Positions 48,317 to 58,819 of a stretch of DNA of 64,000 nt are shown here, one piece after another (within the stretch, counting starts at the first letter, position 1; every line of letters begins with the position of its first letter). A program made the position numbers and the translations under genes. The notes beneath the pieces are model-generated. The model saw only the letters and a list, made by a program, of their open reading frames with translations, had not been told where the DNA came from and did not search any database. The DNA is taken from contig JAPKAD010000004.1 in the NCBI GenBank assembly GCA_028825445.1, positions 62,001 through 126,000 on the forward strand, written 5' to 3'. The DNA is from Octadecabacter sp. GTDB lineage: Bacteria > Pseudomonadota > Alphaproteobacteria > Rhodobacterales > Rhodobacteraceae.

Positions 48317-49457
48317 CACTTTAGAAACTGGAGGGTTTGGTCTTTATCTCCATTGGCCGTTTTGTCAGGCTAAATGTCCTTATTGTGATTTTAATTCGCA
48401 CGTTGTGGCATCCGTTGATCAAGCAAGGTGGGCTGCAGCTTTCGAGAAGGAAATTGATCGCATTGCTAATCTAACCAGTGATCGAGTGTTAAATTCAGTT
48501 TTTTTCGGTGGTGGCACCCCAAGCATGATGGATGTATCTACAGTTGAGCGGATTTTATCGCGCATTCAAAAGCGTTGGCGTTTGGCAAATGACCTTGAGG
48601 TCACACTTGAAGCAAACCCGACATCTATTGAGGCTCAAAGGTTTTCTGGATATCATTTAGCAGGTGTGAATCGTGTATCTGTTGGCGTCCAAGCGTTAAA
48701 CGATATTGATTTGAGGGCGTTAGGCCGTTTACACACAGCAAGCGAAGCACTCGCCGCCATGGAAATTGCGCGCGCAACATTCAATCGTGTTAGCTTTGAT
48801 CTAATGTATGCCCGTCAAAACCAAAGCGTTGGGGAATGGCAGGCTGAAATATCCAACGCGCTTGAACTAGAGCCTGATCATCTGTCTTTGTACCAATTGA
48901 CGGTAGAAGATGGAACTGCGTTTGGTGAAAGATTAAAGCGTGGGTTATTACGTGGCTTACCAAACGAAGATCTTGGAGCCGACCTTTGGGATATAACACA
49001 AAACGCTTGTGACACCGCTGGTTTGCCGGCTTACGAAGTATCAAATCATTCAAAAGTTGGTCAAGAAAGTAGACATAATTTAATTTATTGGCGATCGGGT
49101 GATTGGGCCGGCATTGGCCCTGGTGCCCATGGGAGACTTACGTTGGATGGAATTCGACGTGAAACAGTCTGTGTCAAAAGCCCTGGTCTGTGGATCACAC
49201 AGGTTGAAACTGGTGCCCTGCATCTAGATAAAGGTTCTCCCCTTGAGCCATCCGCTATTCTTGAAGAACGTGTGCTCATGGGTTTGCGAATGGTTGAGGG
49301 GATAGATATGCCAATCAACTGGATCATAGGAAAAAACAATGAAATCAATGAGTTAGTTTCTTTAGATCATCTTAAAATTTGCAAAAATAGACTCACCGTG
49401 ACAGCTCAAGGTCGGCCAGTTTTAAATGCCATAATTTCACATCTTTTGACGGACTAG
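48300..49457 (+). CDS. hemW: Radical SAM heme chaperone HemW
   Basis: Radical-SAM protein of the HemN-like group, now known as a heme chaperone rather than a coproporphyrinogen oxidase. 385 aa from the ATG at 48300. The iron-sulfur Cys cluster is CQAKCPYC (CX3CX2C). FFGGGTPSMM and TLEANPTSIE follow. The fourth N-terminal Cys found in true HemN is not seen. It overlaps rdgB by 17 nt and the convergent parB by 4 nt. Confidence 0.95.
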   Translation: MAVLPDTLETGGFGLYLHWPFCQAKCPYCDFNSHVVASVDQARWAAAFEKEIDRIANLTSDRVLNSVFFGGGTPSMMDVSTVERILSRIQKRWRLANDLEVTLEANPTSIEAQRFSGYHLAGVNRVSVGVQALNDIDLRALGRLHTASEALAAMEIARATFNRVSFDLMYARQNQSVGEWQAEISNALELEPDHLSLYQLTVEDGTAFGERLKRGLLRGLPNEDLGADLWDITQNACDTAGLPAYEVSNHSKVGQESRHNLIYWRSGDWAGIGPGAHGRLTLDGIRRETVCVKSPGLWITQVETGALHLDKGSPLEPSAILEERVLMGLRMVEGIDMPINWIIGKNNEINELVSLDHLKICKNRLTVTAQGRPVLNAIISHLLTD

Positions 49458-50344
49458 CTTCCGGACAATATTCGAAGCAAATCATCTAATTGTTCAAGGT
49501 CACGGTAGTTCAATATTACCTGACCGTGTTCGCGCCCCGCAGAATGTGCTATATTTACCTTGAAGCCTAAATGGGCTGTCAAATCGTTTTCAATCTGGAC
49601 AGTATCTGCGTCTTTAATAGCCCGTTTATTTAGTTTTGAATTATTACTAATTTTTTTAGATACTTTAACAAGTTTTTCAGCGTCTCTTACCGATAAACCC
49701 TTTTTTACGATTTCGGCTGCAAGTTTGTCTGCATCAGGATGCCCTACAAGAGTTCGTGCGTGACCCGCAGTTAAAGTTCCGTTTTGTAAATATGACTGAA
49801 CGGAGTCTGGAAGTGTAAGGAGCCTTATTAGGTTAGCAATATGACTTCGGCTTTTACCCAAAGCTTTACCCATATCTTCTTGTGTTCGACCAAATTTTTC
49901 CATCAATTGTTTATAACCAGCTGCTTCATCGATCGCGTTAAGGTCTGAACGTTGAATGTTCTCAATGATAGCAACCTCAAGCACTTCAACATCTGTAAAA
50001 TCGCGAATGATAACAGGTACTTCATGCAATTGAGCACGTTGAGCTGCTCGCCACCGGCGTTCGCCAGCTACAATTTCAAAAGATCCATTTACAGAGGTTT
50101 TTCTACGTACAATAAGAGGCTGTATTATACCTTTTTCTAAAATCGAAGCAGTCAAGTCATCCATTGCTTGATTGTCAAAAGTACGGCGTGGTTGGTCTGA
50201 GTTCGGATAGATTTGATCTGTCGATAGTGTTTGATCGGTTGAATTTTTTAAAGATACTTCACTCACCATAGGGATATTTATATCGGACATTATGGAAGAA
50301 AGTCCTCGACCGAGACCGCGTGTGGGTGCTTTTGGTGAGCTCAT
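49454..50344 (-). CDS. parB: Chromosome-partitioning protein ParB
   Basis: CTPase clamp that loads at parS and spreads on DNA. 296 aa. The N-terminal ParB/Srx region has LSTDQIYPNSDQPRR and the GERRWRAAQ box; the helix-turn-helix reads TQEDMGKALGKSRSHIANLIRLL. Two parS sites are visible nearby at 51.7 and 53.6 kb. It overlaps parA by 4 nt. Confidence 0.97.
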   Translation of the reverse strand: MSSPKAPTRGLGRGLSSIMSDINIPMVSEVSLKNSTDQTLSTDQIYPNSDQPRRTFDNQAMDDLTASILEKGIIQPLIVRRKTSVNGSFEIVAGERRWRAAQRAQLHEVPVIIRDFTDVEVLEVAIIENIQRSDLNAIDEAAGYKQLMEKFGRTQEDMGKALGKSRSHIANLIRLLTLPDSVQSYLQNGTLTAGHARTLVGHPDADKLAAEIVKKGLSVRDAEKLVKVSKKISNNSKLNKRAIKDADTVQIENDLTAHLGFKVNIAHSAGREHGQVILNYRDLEQLDDLLRILSGS

Positions 50345-51159
50345 GGCTTTCTCCTTACATTTTCAGTTTTTTCCCGTTCACTAATTTCTTGAGCAAGTGC
50401 AATATAGGCCTGCGCTCCCTTCGACGATGGATCATAATCAAGAACTGAAAGAGCAAAAGATGGTGCTTCGCTTAGACGTACGTTCCGAGGGATGACAGTT
50501 TTAAAAACTAAGTCACCTAAATTGTTACGAGCGTCTGCTTCAACCTGCTGGCATAGATTATTGCGTTTATCGTACATAGTTAAAACAATCCCCTCAATAC
50601 GAAGAGAAGAATTAGCAGATTGCCGTATATCTCGTATTGTCAGCATCAACTGTGAGAGACCCTCAAGTGCAAAGAATTCGCATTGAAGTGGGGCTATGAC
50701 AGTATCAGAAGCAATCATCGCATTGACTGTTAAAATATTGAGTGATGGCGGGCAATCTATCAGAATATAGTCCAGATTTAGCAAGTCGACATCAGACTGA
50801 TGTAATGCATCATGCAACATGAAGCTACGTTTTTCAATTGCCATGAGGTTCATGTCTGCTGAGCTTAAATCAGTAGTTGCTGGAATTATTAGTAAATTAT
50901 CAACATTTGTCTCTTTAGCTGCATTCGATGGTAGCACATCTCCCGTTAATAAATCGTAAGTTGTTATATTTCGATCTACTGATTCGATTCCCAATCCAGT
51001 TGAAGCATTGCCCTGAGGGTCTAAATCTATCAGTAAGACCCGCCGCCCCAAGCGTGCAAGTGCAGCCCCTACATTTATAGTTGTCGTAGTTTTGCCAACT
51101 CCACCCTTTTGATTTGCAACTGATATGATCTTTGGATTTGTCGTGCGACTAAGATTCAC
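50341..51159 (-). CDS. parA: Chromosome-partitioning ATPase ParA
   Basis: Walker-type ATPase that moves ParB-parS complexes. 272 aa. Deviant Walker A KGGVGKTTT near residues 19-27, ILIDCPPSLN and LIDLDPQGNAS are clear. The first codons overlap rsmG by 11 nt. Forms the rsmG-parA-parB run common to alphaproteobacteria. Confidence 0.97.
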   Translation of the reverse strand: MNLSRTTNPKIISVANQKGGVGKTTTTINVGAALARLGRRVLLIDLDPQGNASTGLGIESVDRNITTYDLLTGDVLPSNAAKETNVDNLLIIPATTDLSSADMNLMAIEKRSFMLHDALHQSDVDLLNLDYILIDCPPSLNILTVNAMIASDTVIAPLQCEFFALEGLSQLMLTIRDIRQSANSSLRIEGIVLTMYDKRNNLCQQVEADARNNLGDLVFKTVIPRNVRLSEAPSFALSVLDYDPSSKGAQAYIALAQEISEREKTENVRRKP

Positions 51160-51769
51160 GGCGATTTATCCTTGATATTTCAAGTACTCGAGCATCGGGG
51201 TTTGTTTGACTGATGTGTGTCTTAACATCAAAATGCCAATTTTTAATTGCTTGGTCCAGCTCTTCTTGATAGCGGGCGCCTTTTGGGAATATTGCAGTGC
51301 CATCTTTATGCAAAAACTGATCAGCATAACTAAACAGATCCGTTAATGGTGCCAATGCACGAGCACTTAATATGTCAGATTTTGCTATTTTAACGTCCGT
51401 TATTCGACTATTTATGATAGAAATATTCAAGTCCAACTCTCTTTGAGCTGTTTTTAAAAACAAGCATTTACGCTTATCACTTTCAATTAAAGTCACTGAT
51501 CGCTTTTGTTTATCGATTATGGCTACAACAAGAGCCGGAAGTCCCCCTCCACTACCTAGGTCAATCCAACGGGTCCATTCGTTTGGCGAGCAATGGAAAA
51601 TCTGTGCACTATCAACTATATGTCTGTTCCAGATATCATACACACTTTTTGGTGCTATAAGGTTTATAGCCTTTGTCCATTTGGTAACTAAAACACATAA
51701 ATGTTCAAGTTTTTCTAATGTTTCACGTGAAACATCTACGCAACCAACGGAGGTACTACTTTTCATCAT
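51149..51769 (-). CDS. rsmG: 16S rRNA (guanine-N7)-methyltransferase RsmG
   Basis: SAM-dependent methylation of G527 in 16S rRNA. 206 aa, with [14 protein letters not shown] as SAM motif I and RHIVDSAQI upstream of it. The ATG at 51769 overlaps the mnmG stop (ATGA). Codons for VSRET near the N-terminus double as a parS site. Confidence 0.96.
   Translation of the reverse strand: MMKSSTSVGCVDVSRETLEKLEHLCVLVTKWTKAINLIAPKSVYDIWNRHIVDSAQIFHCSPNEWTRWIDLGSGGGLPALVVAIIDKQKRSVTLIESDKRKCLFLKTAQRELDLNISIINSRITDVKIAKSDILSARALAPLTDLFSYADQFLHKDGTAIFPKGARYQEELDQAIKNWHFDVKTHISQTNPDARVLEISRINRRES
51719..51734. promoter_or_regulatory. parS centromere site (in rsmG)
   Basis: TGTTTCACGTGAAACA, a perfect 16-bp palindrome identical to the well-known ParB-binding consensus. 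It lies inside the 5' part of rsmG, about 1.4 kb from parB. Confidence 0.93.
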
Positions 51770-53643
51770 GATGCTGTGACCATTGTCTGTTGCTTTTTAA
51801 TCTCGGCAGCAACTAACATTAACGCTGCTGGGGTAATACCGTCAATACGGGCTGCTTGAGCAAGATTATCTGGCAAAGTAGTTTGCAACTTTGACTTCAA
51901 TTCATTCGACAAACCCGCAATTGAGTCGTAACACATATCGTGAGGGATAAGTTTACCGCTGTCCCTCCGCATGCCTTCAATGTCTCTCATTTGCCTTTCG
52001 ACGTAATGCGAATACAAGGCATCTCGTTCTAATTGCAGTGCAATCTCATTTGGTATATTGAGTAGCTGAGGATCAATTGAGGAAAGAATTTTAACAGTAG
52101 TTCCTGCAATGGTCAAAGCATCCGCTAAGGTACGCTTTGGGCCATCAACGCTAACTTTTACACCAGCATTATTTAGTTCACGGGAAGACGCAGTAGTATT
52201 CGTTAATGCAACTCGGCCGCTATCCAATGCGTTCTTTTTGCTAGAAAATACCTTCCAACGTTCATCCTCAACACAACCAAAAATGCGGCCAGCACTTGTT
52301 AGACGCTGGTCTGCATTATCGGCACGCAACGATAATCGAAATTCAGCACGCGACGTAAACATTCTGTAAGGTTCAGAAACACCACGTATCGTTAAATCAT
52401 CAATCATTACACCGATATATGATGTTGAACGATCGAAAAGCATTGGGTCAGAATTAGACACCTGTGCAGCAGCATTTAAGCCAGCAACGAGACCCTGAGC
52501 AGCAGCTTCTTCATATCCGGTTGTTCCATTTATCTGACCTGCCAGAAATAAACCTGGCATGCGCTTTAATTCAAGTTGTGTGCTCAAACTTCGCGGGTCA
52601 ATATAATCATATTCGATTGCGTAACCCGGCTGAAGTATCTTAGCGTTCTCCAGCCCGACAATTGAGTGGACATAATCCTCTTGGACATCAATAGGTAATG
52701 AAGTTGAGATACCATTAGGATAGATCGTATGATCTGTAAGACCCTCTGGTTCTAGGAAAATTTGATGAGACGTTTTATCGGCAAATCTGACAACTTTGTC
52801 TTCAATTGAAGGACAATAACGCGGACCAACACCATCAATATGTCCCCCATACATAGCAGAACGTTCTAAATTTTTCTCAATAATTTCATGCGTTTGTTCG
52901 TTTGTATAAGTTATGCCACAAGCAATTTGTTTTGCAAAAGGAGACTTATGCATAAAAGAAAAAAGTTCTGGCTCAATGTCTGCATCTTGATGTTCAAGAC
53001 CGTCCCACTTGATCGACCTTCCATCAAGACGTGGTGGTGTACCAGTCTTTAAACGGCCTAATGGCAAATCATAGGATGCTAAACGTTCTGCCAATGCAAT
53101 TGAGGGAAGATCACCCATACGTCCACCGGCGCGAGATACGTCTCCTATGTGAATAATGCCGCGCAAAAAAGTCCCTGATGTAAGAATTACACATTTTGAG
53201 GGGATGCTTGAACCATCTTTTAAGATAACTCCAGATACACGGCCTTTGATGAGTAAAAGATCTACAACTTCACCTTCTTTAATTTCGAGATTTGAACGAG
53301 CAGTTGTCAATTCTTGAATTGCATTACGATAAAGAGCTCGGTCTGCTTGTGTACGAGGGCCTTGAACTGCAGGGCCTTTTCTACGGTTTAAAAGACGAAA
53401 TTGAATGCCTGCGCGATCAGCAGCGCGGCCCATAATACCATCAAGCGCATCAATTTCGCGGACAAGATGGCCCTTACCCAAGCCTCCAATGGCTGGATTA
53501 CAGGACATAACGCCAATATCAGAAAACCTAAGCGTTATCAGTAAGGTACTAACACCTGACCGAGCTGACGCGTGAGCAGCTTCGCAACCTGCGTGGCCAC
53601 CTCCTATAACAATTACATCATATGCGTGTTTCACGTGAAACAT
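51766..53643 (-). CDS. mnmG: tRNA uridine-5-carboxymethylaminomethyl modification enzyme MnmG (GidA)
   Basis: FAD enzyme that with MnmE modifies U34 of certain tRNAs. 625 aa. [19 protein letters not shown] is the FAD-binding motif; [30 protein letters not shown] and [17 protein letters not shown] are typical. The N-terminus MFHVKH is encoded by a parS site. It starts 3 nt after the mnmE stop. Confidence 0.97.
   Translation of the reverse strand: MFHVKHAYDVIVIGGGHAGCEAAHASARSGVSTLLITLRFSDIGVMSCNPAIGGLGKGHLVREIDALDGIMGRAADRAGIQFRLLNRRKGPAVQGPRTQADRALYRNAIQELTTARSNLEIKEGEVVDLLLIKGRVSGVILKDGSSIPSKCVILTSGTFLRGIIHIGDVSRAGGRMGDLPSIALAERLASYDLPLGRLKTGTPPRLDGRSIKWDGLEHQDADIEPELFSFMHKSPFAKQIACGITYTNEQTHEIIEKNLERSAMYGGHIDGVGPRYCPSIEDKVVRFADKTSHQIFLEPEGLTDHTIYPNGISTSLPIDVQEDYVHSIVGLENAKILQPGYAIEYDYIDPRSLSTQLELKRMPGLFLAGQINGTTGYEEAAAQGLVAGLNAAAQVSNSDPMLFDRSTSYIGVMIDDLTIRGVSEPYRMFTSRAEFRLSLRADNADQRLTSAGRIFGCVEDERWKVFSSKKNALDSGRVALTNTTASSRELNNAGVKVSVDGPKRTLADALTIAGTTVKILSSIDPQLLNIPNEIALQLERDALYSHYVERQMRDIEGMRRDSGKLIPHDMCYDSIAGLSNELKSKLQTTLPDNLAQAARIDGITPAALMLVAAEIKKQQTMVTAS
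53627..53642. promoter_or_regulatory. parS centromere site (start of mnmG)
   Basis: A second perfect copy of TGTTTCACGTGAAACA, overlapping the first codons of mnmG. The two parS sites are about 1.9 kb apart and about 3-5 kb from the candidate origin. Confidence 0.93.
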
Positions 53644-53646
53644 CCC

Positions 53647-54933
53647 TCACTTACCTATGCAGAAACTCGAAAAAATCTCACCTAACACGTTTTCAACGTC
53701 TACGCGACCGATGAGACTATCAAGTGATCTAATTGCAATACGAAGGTCTTCTGCTAATAGATCAACCGGCGTATTAACAGCGTTTAAACCTAAAGTTACT
53801 GAATCTAATGCAACCGCAGCCGCTTCTAAAGCCATTTGATGACGTGTATGTGTTGCAATGCCAGCACCAGCAAGCTGTTCACGCAAATAAGATGAAATCT
53901 GATCTAATAAGTGATCCATGCCATATCCGGTCACACCTGAAACTGCTTGATCTATGGGATTACTTTCAAGATCTGCTTTGGACTTCACGTATAAATCTAA
54001 CCCAAAAACCGACTGATCATTATTGATAGGCAAATCATCTAAAAGATGGATACGCACGTCTGCCGCCAGGGCCCGATCTTTACCACGTTCTATGCCAATA
54101 CCTTCTAAAATATCATCTGATTCTCTAAGACCCGCTGTATCTAAAATCGTGATCGGTAATCCGTTGAGGTCCATTTTAACTTCAATAACGTCACGAGTAG
54201 TACCCGCAATATCGGACGTGATGGCTGCTTCTCGACCAGCTAATCTATTTAGTAGTGTGGATTTTCCTGAATTTGGTGGTCCTACAAGTGCAACCTCAAA
54301 GCCATCCCTTACACGTTCACGAATTCGCACACCCGCGGCTTCATACCGAACTTGGTTAGTTACGTTACCAATAAGGGTCATAACTTCTGGATAAACGTCA
54401 ACGGGCACATCTTCGTCTACGAAATCAATAGTGGCTTCTAGCAACGCAGCTGCTCGCACAAGGCTTAACCGCCAACCAGATGCAAGATCACCTAATGCGC
54501 CTTGAAAAATGCGTACTGCTTGGCGACGTTGACTTTCGGTTTCTGCATCTATCAAATCAGCAAGTCCTTCGACTTGTGCCAAATCTAGCATACCATTTTC
54601 CATAGCCCGACGCGTAAATTCACCTGGTTCTGCGAGACGAACATCTAAATTACTAAGACGATCAAGAACCGCAGTTACAATAGCAGGGGATCCATGTGTG
54701 TGGAGTTCAACAACTTGCTCACCTGTAAAACTGCGGCGTGGTGCAAAACTAATTGCAAATGCTAGATCGATTAAACTTCCATCAATTGAAGTTAATTTAA
54801 CCAAACGCCTATCATGTTGATCTAAAACTGCGCCCATAACAGCACAGTTAGAAAGAGCGTCTGGACCAGAAATACGTATGATAGATACACCAGCTTTACC
54901 AGCTGCAGAAGCGAGGGCAAATATTGTATCCAT
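53647..54933 (-). CDS. mnmE: tRNA modification GTPase MnmE (TrmE)
   Basis: Partner of MnmG in tRNA U34 modification. 428 aa. N-terminal formyl-THF-binding domain with ISGPDA and LHTHGSPAIV, then the G domain (GPPNSGKSTLLNRL, DIAGTTRD, DTAGLRES). The C-terminal CIGK motif is intact. 31 nt separate it from the upstream rho gene. Confidence 0.97.
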   Translation of the reverse strand: MDTIFALASAAGKAGVSIIRISGPDALSNCAVMGAVLDQHDRRLVKLTSIDGSLIDLAFAISFAPRRSFTGEQVVELHTHGSPAIVTAVLDRLSNLDVRLAEPGEFTRRAMENGMLDLAQVEGLADLIDAETESQRRQAVRIFQGALGDLASGWRLSLVRAAALLEATIDFVDEDVPVDVYPEVMTLIGNVTNQVRYEAAGVRIRERVRDGFEVALVGPPNSGKSTLLNRLAGREAAITSDIAGTTRDVIEVKMDLNGLPITILDTAGLRESDDILEGIGIERGKDRALAADVRIHLLDDLPINNDQSVFGLDLYVKSKADLESNPIDQAVSGVTGYGMDHLLDQISSYLREQLAGAGIATHTRHQMALEAAAVALDSVTLGLNAVNTPVDLLAEDLRIAIRSLDSLIGRVDVENVLGEIFSSFCIGK

Positions 54934-54964
54934 TTAAATAAAACTATAGTTTATTAACAATAAG

Positions 54965-56278
54965 TTATGTGTTCATTGAATCAAAGAAGTCTGAATTTGT
55001 TTTAGTTTGTTTCAACTTAGAAATTAAGAACTCAATTGCATCTGTCGTCCCCATGGGATTCAAAATCCTACGTAAAACAAATGTTTTCTGTAAATCAACT
55101 TTATTAATTAACAAATCTTCCTTGCGGGTACCAGACTTAAGAATGTCCATCGCAGGGAACACACGTTTATCAGCAATTTTACGATCTAGAACAATTTCAG
55201 AGTTACCAGTACCCTTAAATTCTTCAAAAATAACCTCGTCCATTCGACTGCCGGTATCAATAAGTGCTGTGGCAATGATGGTTAGTGATCCACCTTCTTC
55301 AATATTACGCGCAGCTCCAAAGAAACGTTTAGGACGTTGCAAGGCATTAGCATCTACACCTCCAGTAAGCACTTTACCTGACGATGGAACTGTTGTGTTA
55401 AAGGCTCGGCCCAAACGGGTGATTGAATCTAATAAGATCACAACGTCGCGTTTATGCTCAACAAGTCGTTTAGCTTTTTCAATCACCATTTCTGAAACAG
55501 CAACATGTCGAGTTGCAGGTTCATCAAACGTTGAAGAAACAACTTCACCCTTAACCGAACGTTGCATATCAGTAACTTCTTCCGGACGTTCGTCTATCAA
55601 TAATACAATCAAATAACATTCTGGATGATTTGCAGCAATTGAATGTGCTATATTTTGAAGTAGTACAGTTTTTCCTGTTCGTGGCGGCGCTACAATCAAA
55701 GATCTCTGACCTTTACCAATTGGCGCTACAAGGTCGATAATACGTGCTGAACGATCTTTCATAGTCGGATCTGCTGTTTCCATAATAAGACGCTCATCAG
55801 GATACAGTGGTGTAAGGTTTTCAAAAGCTACTTTATGTCGTGCACGTTCTGGGTCTTCAAAATTAATCATTTCAACTTTAGTTAGTGAAAAATACCGTTC
55901 TGTTTCAGCAGGTTCTTGCATAATGCCATCAACGGTGTCGCCCGTTCGTAATGAATGTTGACGGATCATATCAGGCGAGACGTATATATCATCTGGACCT
56001 GGTAAATAATTTGCACCAGGGGATCTTAAAAACCCAAAGCCGTCTTGTAGGACTTCAAGAACACCATCCCCTCCAATGATCCAGTCATCATCAGCTCTTT
56101 CTTTAAGGATTGAGAACATTATATCGCCCTTGCGCATCGTCGATGCATTCTCAATTTCTAACTCTTCTGCTAGAGATAACAGATCTTTGGGACTCTGAGC
56201 TTTAAGATCTGCAAGATTTAAACGGTCAGTATTTAAGACTTCTTCAGAAATTACGGGTGATATTACGTCGTCAGACAT
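54965..56278 (-). CDS. rho: Transcription termination factor Rho
   Basis: Hexameric RNA helicase ending transcription. 437 aa. RNA-binding N-terminal domain with GFGFLRSP, ATPase with [11 protein letters not shown] (Walker A), [16 protein letters not shown] and [13 protein letters not shown]-like [14 protein letters not shown]. Its start faces the candidate origin gap, so transcription moves away from it. In Caulobacter hemE borders the origin; no hem gene does so here. Confidence 0.98.
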   Translation of the reverse strand: MSDDVISPVISEEVLNTDRLNLADLKAQSPKDLLSLAEELEIENASTMRKGDIMFSILKERADDDWIIGGDGVLEVLQDGFGFLRSPGANYLPGPDDIYVSPDMIRQHSLRTGDTVDGIMQEPAETERYFSLTKVEMINFEDPERARHKVAFENLTPLYPDERLIMETADPTMKDRSARIIDLVAPIGKGQRSLIVAPPRTGKTVLLQNIAHSIAANHPECYLIVLLIDERPEEVTDMQRSVKGEVVSSTFDEPATRHVAVSEMVIEKAKRLVEHKRDVVILLDSITRLGRAFNTTVPSSGKVLTGGVDANALQRPKRFFGAARNIEEGGSLTIIATALIDTGSRMDEVIFEEFKGTGNSEIVLDRKIADKRVFPAMDILKSGTRKEDLLINKVDLQKTFVLRRILNPMGTTDAIEFLISKLKQTKTNSDFFDSMNT

Positions 56279-56799
56279 CGTTCATTCTCCAGCTGCGCGT
56301 GCAACCTTTTTTTATGTTTTATTCTGGATAAATACCGTTCGGATGATCGGTTTCTCTGATTAAGCTTTCTAAGCTTGTCTGTCAATTCAACTACTTTTTA
56401 GAATCCTTAGACTACCAGTAATTTTTTAATACTGTCTTCTACTAAGAAGTTTTTTAAAAAGGTGTTGGTAGTGTTAGTGTTGTGGATAGAAGGAAAATTA
56501 AGTTAAATCCACAAACTTATCCCCAGCACATTTCATCAAATAGCTATTATAATTATAACAGCTATTACTGTAAATGATTGAATAAATACAATTATTAATT
56601 ATTAATTAGAACTTGTTAGAAGTCTACGAACGAGTCTAGATAGATTCAATCCACAGGTTTGATTCGTCCTTATCCCAAGTGTATAAATGCAAAAGTATAT
56701 GGGATATCTCATACAACTTTGTTGATTTTTGTGATCTATTGCGCTTAAACCCAATTCATCCCATGACGTACTAACACATTCATTCACTGGGATATCCAC
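56279..56799. other. Candidate chromosomal replication origin (oriC)
   Basis: AT-rich gene-free 521 bp between divergently oriented rho (left) and maf (right). It holds several DnaA-box-like 9-mers near TTATCCACA: TGTGGATAG (56481-56489, opposite strand, one mismatch), TTATCCCCA (56517-56525, one mismatch), ATATCCACA (56792-56800, one mismatch, touching the maf ATG), and weaker AAATCCACA (56505), CAATCCACA (56647) and TTATCCCAA (56670). A very AT-rich core (about 56530-56610) could be the unwinding region. Context fits: parAB and two parS sites within 7 kb, and genes on both sides are transcribed away. Confidence 0.65.
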
Positions 56800-57399
56800 A
56801 TGGCTGATCAAATTATTTTAGCTTCTTCGTCTCTCATTCGTGCTAAATTACTGCAAAATGCAGGTGTTACCTGTGAGATTGTACCAGGACGAATCGATGA
56901 AATATCAATTATCCGGGCACTTGAGGCAGAAGATGCGTCAGCACGTGATATTGCTGATACTTTGGCCGAGATGAAAGCTCGTAAAGTTGCCGAAAAAGGT
57001 GTTGGGTCTCTGGTTTTGGGATGTGATCAAGTGCTTTCGTTTAAAGGTTCTATATTGTCGAAACCTGAAACTGCAAAAGATGCTTGTAATCAGCTTCGTA
57101 TTTTACGTGGTGAAACGCATCAGCTTCTTTCTGCTGCTGTCGTTTATGAAGGTCTTAAACCTGTTTGGCGGTATGTTGGTGTTGCCAAACTCACAATGCG
57201 TGATTTTTCAGACGATTATCTAAATGCTTATGTTGATCGAAATTGGAACAGTATTTGTTCATCTGTTGGCTGCTATAAAATTGAAGAAGAAGGACTTCGG
57301 CTATTTCGTATGATACAAGGTGACACCTTTACAATACAGGGGTTACCCCTCTTAGAACTCTTATCTTATCTTACGCTACGTGGAACATTACCAACATGA
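56800..57399 (+). CDS. maf: Maf-family nucleotide pyrophosphatase
   Basis: Hydrolyses non-canonical or modified nucleoside triphosphates. 199 aa, with ILASSSLIRAKLLQNAGV at the start and VLGCDQVL in the middle. This member has YKIEEEGLRLF near the end. It overlaps aroE by 4 nt and heads the run maf-aroE-coaE-dnaQ, typical of alphaproteobacteria at the origin. Confidence 0.94.
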   Translation: MADQIILASSSLIRAKLLQNAGVTCEIVPGRIDEISIIRALEAEDASARDIADTLAEMKARKVAEKGVGSLVLGCDQVLSFKGSILSKPETAKDACNQLRILRGETHQLLSAAVVYEGLKPVWRYVGVAKLTMRDFSDDYLNAYVDRNWNSICSSVGCYKIEEEGLRLFRMIQGDTFTIQGLPLLELLSYLTLRGTLPT

Positions 57400-58229
57400 C
57401 TAATTTCACAATCCCTATCGCTGGTGTCATTGGAAATCCAATTTCGCAATCACGTTCTCCGCAGCTATTTCGTCATTGGTTAAAAACGTATAACAAAGTG
57501 GGCTTCTACATTCCCCTTCATGTGACTGAAGCCAACTTGGAAAATGTTATTAGAGTGCTACCGAAAATGGGTTTTATTGGATGTAATGTGACAGCTCCGC
57601 ACAAAGTAGATGTACTTCAAATTGCTGATCTCGCTACAGATCGCGCAACATTAATCGGGGCAGCGAACACGCTAATATTTCGCAAAGATGGTAAAATTCA
57701 CGCCGATAATACAGATGGATACGGTTTTATAGCGAACCTGAAGCAAGGCGCTCCTGAATGGGCGCCATCCATTGGTCCAGTTGCTGTTTTTGGCGCCGGT
57801 GGTGCAGCTCGCGCAGTCATTGCGTCCCTAATTGATATTGGCGTGCAAAAAATCTATTTAAGTAATCGAACACGACCTAAAGCAGAGGCTCTTAAATCGT
57901 CTTTTGGCACAAAAATAACGGTTGTTGATTGGGTGCAATCGGGCAATATGCTCGAAGATTCAGCGACAGTTGTAAACACTACATCGCTTGGTATGGTCGG
58001 TAAGCCTGAATTTCGTGTACCTTTAGATGGCTTACAGCGAGGCACAGTGGTAACTGACCTTGTGTATAGCCCCCTAAAAACCCGCTTTTTAACAGAGGCA
58101 GAGGCTGCTGGATGTATCGTTGTAGATGGTTTGGGCATGCTTTTACACCAAGCAGTTCCAGGATTTGAACGTTGGTTTGGTATTCGTCCCGATGTTGATG
58201 TAGATACTCGCACAGCTGTTCTTGTGTGA
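57396..58229 (+). CDS. aroE: Shikimate dehydrogenase
   Basis: NADP-dependent reduction of 3-dehydroshikimate in aromatic amino acid synthesis. 277 aa: GVIGNPISQSRSPQLF, GCNVTAPHK (catalytic Lys), NTDGYGF, and the nucleotide loop FGAGGAARAV. Overlaps maf and coaE by 4 nt each. Confidence 0.96.
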   Translation: MTNFTIPIAGVIGNPISQSRSPQLFRHWLKTYNKVGFYIPLHVTEANLENVIRVLPKMGFIGCNVTAPHKVDVLQIADLATDRATLIGAANTLIFRKDGKIHADNTDGYGFIANLKQGAPEWAPSIGPVAVFGAGGAARAVIASLIDIGVQKIYLSNRTRPKAEALKSSFGTKITVVDWVQSGNMLEDSATVVNTTSLGMVGKPEFRVPLDGLQRGTVVTDLVYSPLKTRFLTEAEAAGCIVVDGLGMLLHQAVPGFERWFGIRPDVDVDTRTAVLV

Positions 58230-58819
58230 CTTATATACTTGGGCTTACCGGATCCATCGGAATGGGTAAGTCTAAGACTGCCCAGATGTTTGCCGATCAT
58301 GGTGTGCCAACGTGGGATGCTGATGCAGTTGTGCGAGAACTGTATGCCGCAGGCGGTGTAGGTGCGAAGCTAATCGCTCAACACTACCCTGATGTGATTA
58401 AAGATGGGACGGTGTCACGGGATAAACTGCGTGAACTTATTAAAGTTAACACTAATATTCTTGATCACATACAATCATTAGTACATCCTTTAGTTGCTGC
58501 TGATCGTGCAGCGTTTCTGACTCGCTCGACTGCCAAAGTGATCCTGTTAGATATCCCACTTTTGTTTGAAATGGGAACGGATGTGCTGTGTGATGCTATA
58601 GCAGTTGTGTCTGTTCCTGCGGACGTTCAAAAAAGCAGGGTTTTAGCGCGTAATGAAATGACTGAGGCTGATTTTAATCTTCTTCTCGCGCGACAACTAC
58701 CTGACGAACAGAAACGGCGCAAAGCACGTTGGGTTATCTCTACGCTGACACTTGATGTTGCGCAGTCACAAGTGAAAGATATTCTTGCAGATATTGATAA
58801 GGAATTGGCCAATGCGTGA
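58226..58819 (+). CDS. coaE: Dephospho-CoA kinase
   Basis: Last step of coenzyme A synthesis. 197 aa, starting at a GTG that overlaps the aroE stop (GTGA). P-loop [11 protein letters not shown] is at 6-16, [11 protein letters not shown] follows, and LLDIPLLFE and the R-rich lid ([16 protein letters not shown]) are conserved. Confidence 0.96.
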   Translation: MTYILGLTGSIGMGKSKTAQMFADHGVPTWDADAVVRELYAAGGVGAKLIAQHYPDVIKDGTVSRDKLRELIKVNTNILDHIQSLVHPLVAADRAAFLTRSTAKVILLDIPLLFEMGTDVLCDAIAVVSVPADVQKSRVLARNEMTEADFNLLLARQLPDEQKRRKARWVISTLTLDVAQSQVKDILADIDKELANA

